From Methanomicrobiaceae archaeon (GTDB lineage: Archaea > Halobacteriota > Methanomicrobia > Methanomicrobiales > Methanomicrobiaceae): a stretch of DNA of 39,917 nucleotides. A program made the translations under genes and the position numbers. The notes beneath the pieces are model-generated. The model ran no database searches and had not been told where the DNA came from. It saw only the letters and a program-made list of their open reading frames with translations. The DNA is taken from assembly GCA_016937345.1 (NCBI GenBank), contig JAFGWE010000050.1:1-39917 (forward strand), given 5' to 3'. Of this stretch, positions 15,663 through 24,369 are shown one piece after another. Every line of letters begins with the position of its first letter. The stretch's first letter is position 1.

Positions 15663-17457
15663 TTTTCTTATATCTTCCTTAAATACGGAAGATTTTCAGC
15701 GTTCACTTCGGGCTGCACAGATTCCCATCACTCCGGGAGAGTATCTTTTGATTCTGATTATGGGAACAGTCCTGGCAGGGATGGATTACGTACTCCTCGT
15801 GAATATATTGACCCTTCTTGAAATAGAGATAAACCCGATATCTTTTCTTCCTCCCGAAATTTCGGCAGTTCTTATATTCTTCGTGTTAGTCTGCGGACTT
15901 TTTCTTTTCGCATATATGTATCCGCAGACTGTTGCCGCAGGAAGAAAAACAAGAATTGAACTGGATTTGCCATATGCAATTACATATATGCAGGCACTTT
16001 CAACAACGATGACACTCTTTTCAATTTTTAAGAGTGTTAGTGAAAACGACGATCTCTACGGTGAAGTTTCAAGCGAATGTGCAATGATTGTCCGTGATGT
16101 GGAATATTTTGGTGATGACCTTTTAACTGCTATGAGAAATGTTCAGGAATACACGCCTTCACCTAATTTTTCAGAACTTTTAAACGATCTTGCAATGGTA
16201 TTTAAAACAGGCGGCAGTATGACCGACTTTTTCGCATCAAAATCAGTCCATTACCGTGAAACTGCAATGCAGGAACTTGAAAATACCCTAAAAACAATGG
16301 AGATAATGGCAGAGATTTATGTAACCGCATTTGTCGCAGGACCCATTGCAATTATGATAATGATAGTTGCACAGAATCTCTCAGGACAGAATTCTGTTGA
16401 TCTTTTAGAACCTCTTATGTACCTCGGTCTTCCTGTAGGAGCATCTGCAATGATTTTCCTTCTCTACATTATGATGCCACCCGACAGCCTCCAGGTATCA
16501 AAAAAACAGGTAATACAATCTGAATATACCGACACCAATATTGACAAAAATAACATTGGAACAGTTGATGATAAATTCCTGAAAAATATTCAGGCAAAAA
16601 AACAGGCGCTTAAAATAAAATCCATTCTCAGAAATCCGCTGCGCTATTATGTATCCGACTATCAGTACGGCCTGGTATTCGGAATGATTGCAGCATGTGC
16701 CGTTGCACTTTTGTATATGAATGGTTACATCTCAGATATTTTTCCAAATTATACATTTGAGGCATTTATTTGCATAATGCTCTCGGCATTTATGTTTCCG
16801 GTCGCATTTGCGTTTGAGGCAAGAAACTGGTACCTTAAAAAATTTGAATCACAACTCCCCGGATTTCTACGGGAAATTTCTGATATGAAGGATATGGGAA
16901 TGACCCTTCAGAGCGCAATTCACATAATTGCACAAAGTAAAATCGGAGTTCTCACATCCGAAGTAAAGATTGCCTCAGAAGAGATCAAGATGGGAACAAG
17001 CGTTTCGGGTGCACTTTACAAGCTCGAGGAGAGGATCGGGCTTGTATCAGTTAAAAGGGCAATTTCACTTGTTATTAAGGCAAGCGAGATTACAGATCAC
17101 CTGAGAGAGATTCTTGCAATCGCAGTAGGAGATCTTGAACATTATCTTAAGATGAAAAACGAGCGGTTTGGAGTTTCATTCATCTATGTTGCAATAATCT
17201 ATCTCTCATATGGAATTTTTCTGTACTCTGCCTATCAGCTGAATGTATCTTTTGTTGAGAGTTTCAAGGGATTTGACATAAACTTCAATCTTGAAGATAA
17301 TATTACAGAGATGTTTCATATATCTATAATTCTCGGGTTTTTTTCAGGCATTATGGCTGGGCAGTTAAGCTCAAATAATATTCTTGCAGGACTTAAGCAC
17401 AGTATTATATTCATGGCGGCATCTCTCGTTTTGTTTGCGATAATAATTCAGGTATAA
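15646..17457 (+). CDS. Pilus platform membrane protein, double TadC/GspF domain
   Basis: A polytopic membrane protein of 603 residues from the preferred ATG at 15646, which overlaps the ATPase end by 17 nt; the frame is open from 15619. It contains two type II secretion F domains in tandem. The first spans roughly residues 105-245 (LPYAITYMQALSTTMTLFSIFKS, then VFKTGGSMTDFF) and the second 405-545 (LPGFLREISDMKDMGMTLQSAIH, then MGTSVSGALYKLEE). Each is followed by hydrophobic segments, and about eight to nine membrane helices are visible in total. In the family this protein is the platform on which the ATPase turns or pushes to add pilins. The ATPase-platform order is standard for archaeal pili and archaella, but no flagellin or ArlH-type gene is present, which favours an adhesion pilus. 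Confidence 0.88.
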   Translation: MNLKNNFLISSLNTEDFQRSLRAAQIPITPGEYLLILIMGTVLAGMDYVLLVNILTLLEIEINPISFLPPEISAVLIFFVLVCGLFLFAYMYPQTVAAGRKTRIELDLPYAITYMQALSTTMTLFSIFKSVSENDDLYGEVSSECAMIVRDVEYFGDDLLTAMRNVQEYTPSPNFSELLNDLAMVFKTGGSMTDFFASKSVHYRETAMQELENTLKTMEIMAEIYVTAFVAGPIAIMIMIVAQNLSGQNSVDLLEPLMYLGLPVGASAMIFLLYIMMPPDSLQVSKKQVIQSEYTDTNIDKNNIGTVDDKFLKNIQAKKQALKIKSILRNPLRYYVSDYQYGLVFGMIAACAVALLYMNGYISDIFPNYTFEAFICIMLSAFMFPVAFAFEARNWYLKKFESQLPGFLREISDMKDMGMTLQSAIHIIAQSKIGVLTSEVKIASEEIKMGTSVSGALYKLEERIGLVSVKRAISLVIKASEITDHLREILAIAVGDLEHYLKMKNERFGVSFIYVAIIYLSYGIFLYSAYQLNVSFVESFKGFDINFNLEDNITEMFHISIILGFFSGIMAGQLSSNNILAGLKHSIIFMAASLVLFAIIIQV

Positions 17458-17492
17458 ACTTAATCAAAGAATTGGAGAAGAGAGGTTTTTTA

Positions 17493-17912
17493 ATGAAAAA
17501 TAAAGAAAGAAGAGAAGAAGCAGTTTCTCCGGTTATTGGTGAAATGCTTATGCTAAGTCTTGTTCTGATCCTGGCATCACTTTTTGCAGTCTCGGCATCG
17601 CAGTATATTCCACAGGACAGGGAACCTTCACTCAATGTGATGATAGGGGAATCATCCGATAATCATAATATAACGTTGTGGCATAAAGGCGGCGATACCA
17701 TCTCAAAACGCGATATAAAGGTTATATTTTCAAATGAAACTAAAAGATTAACTGAATATTACGGCAATATTACAATAAATAATGATACTTCATCCATGAA
17801 TTTTATGCCAGGAGATTATATGGAAGTCTCAACAACGGCAGACATCAGAGGCTATACAGTTCAGATGGTTGTTTCAAAATCAGTAATCTTTTTTGGGAGG
17901 GTTGAGGATTGA
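17493..17912 (+). CDS. Archaeal type IV pilin in motor operon
   Basis: A short pilin of 139 residues from ATG 17493, chosen because GAGAGG lies about 8 nt upstream; an in-frame TTG at 17472 would add a longer leader. After a highly charged leader (KNKERREEA) comes VSPVIGEMLMLSLVLILASLFAV, the class III signal and core helix with an unusual Glu after Gly. The ectodomain has ITLWHKGGDTISKRDIKV and FMPGDYMEVST, which parallels the type A pilins at the left end (HTGGD, then a Gly-Asp-Ser segment). Two Asn-x-Thr/Ser sites could carry N-glycans, as in other archaeal pilins. This may be a minor pilin or the main subunit of the local pilus. Confidence 0.82.
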   Translation: MKNKERREEAVSPVIGEMLMLSLVLILASLFAVSASQYIPQDREPSLNVMIGESSDNHNITLWHKGGDTISKRDIKVIFSNETKRLTEYYGNITINNDTSSMNFMPGDYMEVSTTADIRGYTVQMVVSKSVIFFGRVED

Positions 17913-18856
17913 AAAACGATGATGGTGTGGCACCCGTTGTTGCAGGTCTTTTGATACTGGCAGTAATTGTAACAATAATGTCTGTGTATTTCAACACATA
18001 TGTCCCCTCTTTAAAGGAGGAGGCAGAGATAGAACATCTCTCAAACGTTGAGAAGGAATTTTTGTCATTTTCTTCTGATCTTGAAAATGCTGTCTGGCAA
18101 AAATCAGACGGAAGACTTAGCAGAAACTTTGAACTCGGTGGAGGTGACATTTTCTTGTCATCACTCAAATCAGGAGGAATACTTGAAGTTGAAGAAGATT
18201 CTGACCTCTTTGGAGTTATAAACACAACCGGAACTTTATATAATTCCTCTTTAGCTAAATTTTCATATTCATCTCTAAGCAACTTCTGGCAGGAACAGGG
18301 ATATTCCTGGCAATACGGCTATGTCAATCTTACAACCGGATACGGCAAAACCACCCCTCTGCAGTTTGCGGATATGAATGAAGTCCTGGATGATATTAAA
18401 AATTCTTCAGGACTTTTTTCATCCCTTTTTGATATGGAATACAGATATGAACCTGTATTTCAAAAGAATGAATCCGGCTACTATACAGGCACAAATTATC
18501 TGAACTGCTCTGAAGTGAATTTTTTTGTTACAGGCTTTAATAAAGGCGAAAAGAGCTATGCCAGCGGAAACGGCGTTGCAATGCTTAGCCTTGAAACGGC
18601 AGTGAATTCTGTTCACTTTAATGAAACAGCGATAAATTTTACTGTATATGATGATGTTTCATCCGGGGCAGACATTACTCTTTGGAAGAACATTAATTCA
18701 AAACTTAATCTTCTTAAAAATGAAAATTTTAACAATGTGAAGGTTTCCTGCTATTCAAATCCGGATGAAGATATTGGGAAAATTCTTGGAATTCAGTTTA
18801 ATAACCCTGTTAAGGTAAATATAAAACAAATACAACTGACAATATCGGCATACTAG
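17909..18856 (+). CDS. Large pilin-like protein, last gene of pilus operon
   Basis: A 315-residue protein beginning at TTG 17909, overlapping the pilin stop by 3 nt, with GGGAGGG 7 nt upstream. The N-terminus DDGVAPVVAGLLILAVIVTIMSVYF resembles a pilin signal, with Ala replacing Ser in the Ser-Pro motif, so cleavage after Gly is plausible. The remaining about 285 residues are extracellular and rich in Ser, Asn, Gly and Leu, with many Asn-x-Ser/Thr sites and only a few Cys. Haloarchaea and methanogens often encode such large pilin-like proteins (DUF7289-like group) beside pilus motors. I infer a tip or minor subunit; there is no direct evidence of binding activity. Confidence 0.75.
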   Translation: MKNDDGVAPVVAGLLILAVIVTIMSVYFNTYVPSLKEEAEIEHLSNVEKEFLSFSSDLENAVWQKSDGRLSRNFELGGGDIFLSSLKSGGILEVEEDSDLFGVINTTGTLYNSSLAKFSYSSLSNFWQEQGYSWQYGYVNLTTGYGKTTPLQFADMNEVLDDIKNSSGLFSSLFDMEYRYEPVFQKNESGYYTGTNYLNCSEVNFFVTGFNKGEKSYASGNGVAMLSLETAVNSVHFNETAINFTVYDDVSSGADITLWKNINSKLNLLKNENFNNVKVSCYSNPDEDIGKILGIQFNNPVKVNIKQIQLTISAY

Positions 18857-18886
18857 ATATCAACCTAATTTAAAATAGAGCCATTC

Positions 18887-18894
18887 TTTTTTTT
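18887..18894 (+). terminator. T-tract terminator of pilus operon
   Basis: Eight T about 30 nt after the last stop codon of the pilus operon, in a convergent 91-bp gap before the next gene on the other strand. Confidence 0.45.
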
Positions 18895-18947
18895 AATCTT
18901 AAGCAGTTATTGCAGAATTTTTCTTTGTCAACAACCTGCATAAAATA

Positions 18948-19295
18948 CTATAGTATGCCATATATTGAACCCATATTGTGAATTACCGTAATCAGATATA
19001 TAATTATTATTAAGAGAAGCGCCATTGTTCCGGAATTTTTTAACTTTGAATTTGAGTGAAAAACTACGAATGCAATTAGCAAAAGCACAGATAGCTTTAA
19101 CGCCAAATGAATTACCTCTGAGCTGACAACAGATCTCATCAGAATATTTATCTCATATCCGCCATTTGAGAGAATGAACTCTGTTGTTCCTATATCAAGG
19201 CCAAAAAGAACTCCAAGAATAATAAGACCGAAAATAATTGCAGAATCCTCATCATGCAAATAATTAGTCAGCCTTTTTATTGCATAATTATTCAT
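18948..19295 (-). CDS. Small membrane protein of unknown function
   Basis: A 115-residue protein with three to four hydrophobic helices. An acidic N-terminus (YLHDEDSAIIFGLIILGVLFGLDIGTTEFIL) leads to GGYEINILMRSVV and two further helices. The pattern Asp, Gly-Thr-Thr, then Gly-x-Glu-x-Asn-x-Leu is reminiscent of the DUF5658 family of small membrane proteins, whose function is unknown. The ATG at 19295 follows a G-rich stretch (GGGGCTGGGGG) that may act as a ribosome binding site, with a TATA-like ATTATATATT near 19316. It stands alone between the pilus operon (convergent) and the ribosomal operon end (same strand), so it is probably transcribed from its own promoter. Confidence 0.7.
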   Translation of the reverse strand: MNNYAIKRLTNYLHDEDSAIIFGLIILGVLFGLDIGTTEFILSNGGYEINILMRSVVSSEVIHLALKLSVLLLIAFVVFHSNSKLKNSGTMALLLIIIIYLITVIHNMGSIYGIL

Positions 19296-19338
19296 TTTCC
19301 CCCAGCCCCAAAAATATTATATATTGAGATTATCAATG

Positions 19339-19350
19339 TGCATATATGCA
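19339..19350 (-). promoter_or_regulatory. 12-bp palindrome upstream of small membrane protein gene
   Basis: TGCATATATGCA is a perfect inverted repeat about 45-55 nt before the start codon and directly upstream of a TATA-like box. This is a suitable place for a transcription factor, but it could be chance in AT-rich DNA. Confidence 0.25.
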
Positions 19351-19420
19351 TATCAAATATAAAGTTATCCATAGTCTCAAAACCTGACATCATCACCGGA
19401 CAAATGAATTGCCAAAAGTA

Positions 19421-19451
19421 TGAAAAATCTTAATTTTTTAATTATTTTTCA
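19421..19451 (-). repeat. AT-rich stem-loop
   Basis: TGAAAAAT (19421-19428) and ATTTTTCA (19444-19451) are exact inverted repeats; the interior TTAA-TTTT-TTAA can pair further. The structure lies about 210 nt after cmk and could be a back-up terminator or mRNA 3' end signal. Confidence 0.3.
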
Positions 19452-19650
19452 AATCAGTTTCTAAATAGAAGTAATTACAGGACAAATCAAAACAATAATA
19501 ATACAATATTTAGGGCGATTAAAAGAGAAAATCATATATACATTCAATTACCTGCCGCAGACCATTGTGCCCTGATAAATGAGTCCGTGCTTTAGGTATC
19601 AATAAAAATTATTACATATCTACCATTAAAAAATCAATATAATAGCTTTT

Positions 19651-19657
19651 AAAAAAA
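19651..19657 (-). terminator. T-tract terminator after cmk
   Basis: Seven T on the minus strand directly after the cmk stop codon, with another six T about 20 nt further on. This is the likely end of the ribosomal protein transcript. Confidence 0.45.
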
Positions 19658-19661
19658 TAAT

Positions 19662-20189
19662 TCAGATTCTGATGTTTTCAAGAGCAGAATCAACAACCCT
19701 TGCAAGCTCTTCCTTTCCCCATTTCTCAGAGCTTATAACAAGATCATATATTGACAGATCAAAGATGTCAATATTGTAATATTTTTTATACCTTTCAGAT
19801 TCAGACTTTTCACGAAGGACTGTTTCATTCTTTGCTGATTCAAATGAAGCGTCTTCTCTTTCCGCAATCCTCTTTGCACGGCATTCTGCTGATGCCGCAA
19901 TCCAGATTCTCAGGTCAGCGTTTTTAATCATATGTCCGGCAAGCCTGCCTTCTATTATGATATTGTCTTTATCTTCACCGATCTCCTTTTGCCGCTCATC
20001 TATCAATTTATCAACAGCAGGGTCTTTTTCACAAAGCTCTCCAAACTCTATCAAATCCAGGCCCTGCTCCTTTGCAAGACTCCGGAATACCTCACCTGCT
20101 GATATAAAATCAAAAGAGTATTTGGATGATAAATATTTTGAAAGGGATGTTGTGCCGCTGCCCGGCGGGCCGCTGACAGTAATTCTCAA
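19662..20189 (-). CDS. cmk: Cytidylate kinase, archaeal type
   Basis: Phosphorylates CMP and dCMP with ATP. The 175-residue protein begins with ITVSGPPGSGTTSLSKYL, the P-loop GPPGSGTT at residues 7-14 with Thr in place of the usual Lys, a known feature of the archaeal cytidylate kinase group. DNIIIEGRLAGHMI (about 74-87) and the Arg-rich lid RAKRIAEREDAS (about 104-115) follow. It comes 2 nt after the DUF106 gene and is the last gene of the long ribosomal protein run; in many archaea it is followed by L14e and truB/cbf5, which are absent here. Confidence 0.9.
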   Translation of the reverse strand: MRITVSGPPGSGTTSLSKYLSSKYSFDFISAGEVFRSLAKEQGLDLIEFGELCEKDPAVDKLIDERQKEIGEDKDNIIIEGRLAGHMIKNADLRIWIAASAECRAKRIAEREDASFESAKNETVLREKSESERYKKYYNIDIFDLSIYDLVISSEKWGKEELARVVDSALENIRI

Positions 20190-20191
20190 GT

Positions 20192-20806
20192 TTAAAGACC
20201 CCCTATATCAAGGGTCTTTCGTATAACCTGTGAAAGTGTCAGTGAACACAGCATGTACCATAAAATCCATGCCGGCAGAAACAGGGCAGTTGCATCTGCG
20301 AGATTTACCTCACCCATAAATGGAAACACAATATTACCCATAACAGGCGCCATATCAAGAAGCCAAAGGAAAATTGGAATTGTAATTATCATTATCCAGC
20401 CAAGAGGCTTAAACTGTTCCTGTGACATTTCAAGCTGCTCCTGCATCATCTTATCACGCTTTTCATTCAGCTTGCGCACCTTTTTTTCGTCACCGGAAAG
20501 CTGGGCCTCACGAAATTCCTTCTGAAAATCACGCATCTTCTTCTGGACTCTCTGCATCTTCTCATAATCTATTGTATATTTCTGAAGAAGTGAGGAGTAG
20601 CATCCTGTTATTACTGCCAGAAAAAGAATCATTACCGGCCAGGACACACCAAGAATACTGTGAAGCGGACCTAAAATCATATCTGCGGCATTTGCAATTC
20701 CAGATCTTAAAAAAGGAACACTGTAGACAACCATAACCAGAACCATGATTATAAGAAATGTGAACATTCCCCCGCCTGCAGGTTTTGCATTTGTTGTCTT
20801 CGCCAT
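20192..20806 (-). CDS. DUF106 membrane protein, YidC/Oxa1/EMC3-like insertase
   Basis: A 204-residue membrane protein of the DUF106 family, the archaeal relatives of YidC, Oxa1 and EMC3/TMCO1, which help insert membrane proteins and bind ribosomes. It has an N-terminal helix (MFTFLIIMVLVMVVYSVPFL), a second near 58-75, a long charged cytoplasmic coiled coil (about 80-130, MQRVQKKMRDFQKEFREAQLSGDEKKVRKLNEKRDKMMQEQLEM, shown as position and key pattern only), and two to three C-terminal helices. The order adk, DUF106, cmk behind secY is conserved in archaea and agrees with a role in protein export to the membrane. Confidence 0.88.
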   Translation of the reverse strand: MAKTTNAKPAGGGMFTFLIIMVLVMVVYSVPFLRSGIANAADMILGPLHSILGVSWPVMILFLAVITGCYSSLLQKYTIDYEKMQRVQKKMRDFQKEFREAQLSGDEKKVRKLNEKRDKMMQEQLEMSQEQFKPLGWIMIITIPIFLWLLDMAPVMGNIVFPFMGEVNLADATALFLPAWILWYMLCSLTLSQVIRKTLDIGGL

Positions 20807-20815
20807 TCGAATAGT

Positions 20816-21391
20816 TCACCTCAGGAGTTCAACCATCTCTGAGACAGCATTCTCAAGCAGAAAGTCAAGGTTTCTGACAATTTTCACAGTGCATCCTGTC
20901 AGCATAGAGTATGATGCCGCCATGTAACGGTTATATCTCTGATGATCCTTTATTGCCACATATCCTTCCATATCCCTTGAACGGGATGTGTCAGAAAGAC
21001 GGCGTTTTAGGATTTGATCCTCGTCAGTTTCGACAAGCACAATGATATCAGGTTTTAATTCTTCCAGTACCCATGATGGAAGTCCTGCAAGGTACCCGGC
21101 AGGAGTACTTACAGTGCAGTGGGTATCAATTATGGTATTATCAGTAATTCTGGCGATGACCTTTGCTGCAGTCTTCTGCAGCTCTCTCTGAACATCCTGA
21201 TCCAGTTTTCGCATTTCATCACGATCATTGACAATACCCTGGTCACACCCTACTTCAAACATGCATGTTCCAAAATTGATGGAGGTGTATGCTACACCTT
21301 CAGCCTTTAAAGCTTCCATCGAGGCATCAATAACTGTGGTTTTACCAACTCCCGGGACACCGGTAATTACAACCTTTTTTCCTTTAGACAT
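20816..21391 (-). CDS. adkA: Adenylate kinase, archaeal AdkA type
   Basis: Converts AMP and ATP to two ADP. Start ATG 21391 (MSKGKKVVITGVPGVGKTT) is preferred over the in-frame GTG at 21403 because GGAGTGA lies 8 nt upstream and the SecY stop is there. P-loop GVPGVGKT at residues 11-18 matches archaeal AdkA, which is distinct from bacterial Adk. NTIIDTHCTVSTPAGYLAGLP (about 88-108) forms the AMP-binding part, and the lid RRLSDTSRSRDM follows. The 191-residue length is usual for the family. It lies 8 nt after secY. Confidence 0.9.
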   Translation of the reverse strand: MSKGKKVVITGVPGVGKTTVIDASMEALKAEGVAYTSINFGTCMFEVGCDQGIVNDRDEMRKLDQDVQRELQKTAAKVIARITDNTIIDTHCTVSTPAGYLAGLPSWVLEELKPDIIVLVETDEDQILKRRLSDTSRSRDMEGYVAIKDHQRYNRYMAASYSMLTGCTVKIVRNLDFLLENAVSEMVELLR

Positions 21392-21399
21392 TCTTTTAA

Positions 21400-22833
21400 T
21401 CACTCCTTTCCAAAGAAGCTGCGCATGAACGGATACATCTCCATTATCTGTTCACTAGCAATTTCTTCATAGAGGCGGTATACTATACTTACAGTAAGCA
21501 ACAGGCCTGTACCACCAACAGCGCCTATAACACCGAGATAGTTTGCAAGAATACTCAAAAGACCGACAGCTATACCACCTATTACAGTAACACGCGGAAT
21601 ATAGCGGTCAAGATATCTTACAAGAACCTGCTCGTTTCTACGGTATCCGGGTATGTGCATTCCACTCCTCTGAATCTGTCTTGCTACATGCGAAGAGTCC
21701 AGACCTGCAGTCTTAACCCAGAACAGAGCAAATATCGCACCACCTATAACCATCACTACAAAATCAACACCCATTCTCAGGATTACTTCCCATACAGGAT
21801 GACCGAGATCTGTTATCCACCACATCCAGTCAGTAGGGCTGTTGATAGGTGCTGTTGCATACATAATCCCGCCGGTAGGGGTCTGGCCGTCAAATGTTCC
21901 AAGAATTGTTATTCCCATATTATTCAGGAAAAGACCAAACATCTGCCAGTTAGCCTGAAGAACACGGACAAGAATCATTGGAAGAACACTTGCGTATATG
22001 AGTTTAACAGGGAATCTTCCTCTTGCACCACGCACTGCGGAGTGTGCAAGCGGGATCTCAATTCTTGTTGACTCTGCATATACTACAAGACCGAATATGA
22101 ACAGTGTTGTCAGAAGTGCCAGAATGTCAAGTCCAAAGTATTCAATGAAATTTGCACCGTCTCCTATGATTGCAAACAGGCGCGGGATAAATCCGACAGG
22201 ATATGCATCCTCAACTGGTGCCCAGTTAAGAAAACCATTGATTAAACCCTGTGAAACACCGGCCACAATGAAGAGACCCACACCTGAACCAACTCCCCAT
22301 TTGGTTACAACTTCATCCATGAGGAAAATTAATACGCCTCCCAGACAGAGCTGAAGGAATATCAAAAATGATACTGCCATCATACTTCCGCCAAAGAACT
22401 GCATTGCAATTGCAGGGTCCGGCTTTAAGAAACCTCCAATGACATTTGGTGCAGCTTCAATTACAATCATTACAAAGATCATCAGTTTCTGAAGACCCAT
22501 GTACATGACCTGGCCGCGTGCATCAGATGTGTTAATTCCAAGAAGGTCGGCACCGTTTAAAAGCTGGAGAACGATAGATGCAGTGACGATGGGCCCGATA
22601 CCAAGGTGGACTATTGATCCACTTGCACCGGCAAGAAGGGCACGGTACATCCCGAGCCAGTCCAGCGATTCGGAGCTTAACCCGAACATCTGAACATTAG
22701 TCAGTAAAAAATACAATATCAGAACTGCAACAGTCCAAATCAACTTACTTTTGAAATGAACGTGCCCTTCCGGACTTCTGACAGCAGGCATTGCTGCCAG
22801 TAGCGGTTCCATTCGATCCAGCATTGCTCCCAT
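21400..22833 (-). CDS. secY: Preprotein translocase channel SecY
   Basis: The central channel of the Sec translocon. The 477 residues have ten hydrophobic segments. Helix 2 and the plug region include FGLSSESLDWLGMYRALLAGASGSIVHLGIGP, helix 3 LIFLQLCLGGVLIFLMDE, and the cytoplasmic loop YAESTRIEIPLAHSAVRGARGRFPVKLIYASVLPMILV matches the archaeal SecY ribosome-binding loop. The C-terminal loop WVKTAGLDSSHVARQIQRSGMHIPGYR is also conserved. It follows L15 by 25 nt. The position after L15 is universal in spc operons. Confidence 0.95.
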   Translation of the reverse strand: MGAMLDRMEPLLAAMPAVRSPEGHVHFKSKLIWTVAVLILYFLLTNVQMFGLSSESLDWLGMYRALLAGASGSIVHLGIGPIVTASIVLQLLNGADLLGINTSDARGQVMYMGLQKLMIFVMIVIEAAPNVIGGFLKPDPAIAMQFFGGSMMAVSFLIFLQLCLGGVLIFLMDEVVTKWGVGSGVGLFIVAGVSQGLINGFLNWAPVEDAYPVGFIPRLFAIIGDGANFIEYFGLDILALLTTLFIFGLVVYAESTRIEIPLAHSAVRGARGRFPVKLIYASVLPMILVRVLQANWQMFGLFLNNMGITILGTFDGQTPTGGIMYATAPINSPTDWMWWITDLGHPVWEVILRMGVDFVVMVIGGAIFALFWVKTAGLDSSHVARQIQRSGMHIPGYRRNEQVLVRYLDRYIPRVTVIGGIAVGLLSILANYLGVIGAVGGTGLLLTVSIVYRLYEEIASEQIMEMYPFMRSFFGKE

Positions 22834-22858
22834 ATATGGTTCACCAAAAAAAAATGAT

Positions 22859-23284
22859 CTAAGCAGTCAGTAACTGACCACCCATCTCTTCGACTTTTGC
22901 TTTGGCAGTCTCGGAAAAAGCCTCAGCAGTGATGTTCATCTTATGAGTAACTTTTCCACCGCCAAGTATTTTATTAATTCCGATCTGCTCTGCGTCAATA
23001 ACAAAGACATCGCCTTCAACAGTCACAACGCCTCTTAAAACAAGTGCGTCAAGGATCTGATCAAGATCGCCTACGTCGATTACTTTGTTAGAATTACCGG
23101 TCTTGTTAACAAAACCATGCTTTCCGTTGTGCACTTCACCAAGGAGAAGGAAGTGTGAGAAGCGGTGATCTCTGTGACCCGCCCGGCCTCTTCCTCCACG
23201 GTTACCTGCTCCACGACGGTTTTTGTGTGTACCGCCGCCGCATGTACGTGAACCACGATATTTAGATCTTTTGTTTACAGGCAT
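22859..23284 (-). CDS. rpl15: Ribosomal protein uL15
   Basis: Large subunit protein that binds 23S rRNA late in assembly. The 141-residue sequence begins with RGSRTCGGGTHKNRRGAGNRGGRGRAGH, the Gly/Arg-rich extension that threads into the ribosome; the key pattern is repeated Gly-Gly-x-Arg. The C-terminal globular part has DLDQILDALVLRGV and GGGKVTHKMNITAEAFSETAKAKVEE. It lies between L30 (6 nt) and secY. Confidence 0.94.
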   Translation of the reverse strand: MPVNKRSKYRGSRTCGGGTHKNRRGAGNRGGRGRAGHRDHRFSHFLLLGEVHNGKHGFVNKTGNSNKVIDVGDLDQILDALVLRGVVTVEGDVFVIDAEQIGINKILGGGKVTHKMNITAEAFSETAKAKVEEMGGQLLTA

Positions 23285-23290
23285 CTTTCT

Positions 23291-23752
23291 TCACCTCATC
23301 CTGTAGAGGAGACTGTTAATCTCGCTTCCATAGTTTCCAAGAGCACCGCCCTGCTGGTAGGTGCGCTTAATTGACTTGTATCCTTTTCTGGGAGGGTGCA
23401 GACGAAGAACCGGCTTTAATCCCGGAATGTCTGTAATCTGAGCCTCTCCAGCACAGATTGCCTCTGCAAATGTTTTGATATCAGCATACTGAGAGTTTTC
23501 CTTAACATACTCATCAGTGAGCTTTTCATTTGCTGTAAGGCGTCCGCGTGTCTCGAGGATTGTTGAAAGAACTTCAGAGTCTACCTCTCCATATGCCACG
23601 TAGTCCTTGACCTTCCTTATCATACCCATATATGCAGGTGTTTCAGGAATGAGGACACAGTGGTTTATGTGGTGGAGGCGGAGCATCTTGAGAGTGTCTT
23701 TGATCTCTTTTCGGGTGTTTACAACACCACGTACCTGAACTACGACATACAT
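23291..23752 (-). CDS. rpl30: Ribosomal protein uL30 (L7e-like)
   Basis: The 153-residue archaeal/eukaryotic form, longer than the 60-residue bacterial L30. It starts [33 protein letters not shown], with the family's MLRLxxxNxxV core; the C-terminal part includes [31 protein letters not shown]. Its ATG shares one base with the S5 stop (TAATG), so it is coupled to rps5. Confidence 0.94.
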   Translation of the reverse strand: MYVVVQVRGVVNTRKEIKDTLKMLRLHHINHCVLIPETPAYMGMIRKVKDYVAYGEVDSEVLSTILETRGRLTANEKLTDEYVKENSQYADIKTFAEAICAGEAQITDIPGLKPVLRLHPPRKGYKSIKRTYQQGGALGNYGSEINSLLYRMR

Positions 23753-24369
23753 TATTTGTTGCCTCCTGTTCTGACGACATTAGCCTGCTGGAGTGCATTG
23801 TATGTTGCCTTTGCGTAGTTGATTGTTGTACGTGTCTGACCGCTTGAGGATGTCCATACATCACGAACGCCTGCGAGCTGAAGTACTTTTTTACCGATAT
23901 CACCAGTAACAAGGCCGATACCCTGTGGTGCCGGCATGAGTGTTACTGATACACTGCCTGCCTTTCCGGTAACACGCATAGGAATAGAGTGACCCTGTCC
24001 GCATGCACATTCCCAGCTGCCGCATCCTCTCTTTATCTTAATGATATTGAGTTTTGCATTGTCGATTGCCTTTTTTATGGCATTTCCGACCTGGGCATCT
24101 TTTGCCTGGCCAAAACCTATGTATCCGTCACGGTTTCCAACAACAACAGCACAGCGGAACTTTACACGTCTTCCACTGTCAGTCATTCTCTGAACCATGT
24201 TAATGTCAAGAACTTCGTCCTCAAGTTCGGGGATGAAGTAGTCCACGATCTGTGGTTCCTTTATAGGCCTGCCGCTCTCCAAAACATCATCAATGCTTCT
24301 GATTTCGCCTGCGGCAACCTGTTTTCCAAGACCGGTGAGAGGAATCCATTCTTCCTGTTCAAAGGCCAT
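23752..24369 (-). CDS. rps5: Ribosomal protein uS5
   Basis: Small subunit protein at the decoding centre and mRNA entry channel. The 205-residue sequence has the double-stranded RNA-binding motif [25 protein letters not shown] and the loop region [28 protein letters not shown], which is the archaeal form with extra Cys residues. [31 protein letters not shown] is the C-terminal domain. The start overlaps the L18 stop by one base (TAATG). Confidence 0.95.
   Translation of the reverse strand: MAFEQEEWIPLTGLGKQVAAGEIRSIDDVLESGRPIKEPQIVDYFIPELEDEVLDINMVQRMTDSGRRVKFRCAVVVGNRDGYIGFGQAKDAQVGNAIKKAIDNAKLNIIKIKRGCGSWECACGQGHSIPMRVTGKAGSVSVTLMPAPQGIGLVTGDIGKKVLQLAGVRDVWTSSSGQTRTTINYAKATYNALQQANVVRTGGNK

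Larger units (their letters stand above)
19296..19661. other. AT-rich intergenic region
   Basis: No gene is seen. The region contains a TATA-like sequence at 19316, a perfect 12-bp palindrome TGCATATATGCA at 19339-19350 just upstream of it, an AT stem-loop at 19421-19451, and T-tracts on the minus strand after cmk. It separates the end of the ribosomal protein transcript from the small membrane protein gene. Confidence 0.5.

Noticed and set aside
19540-19620. CTGA-containing stretch considered as a C/D box guide RNA.
   Set aside because: There is no convincing RTGATGA C box paired with a second D box at the right spacing on either strand.
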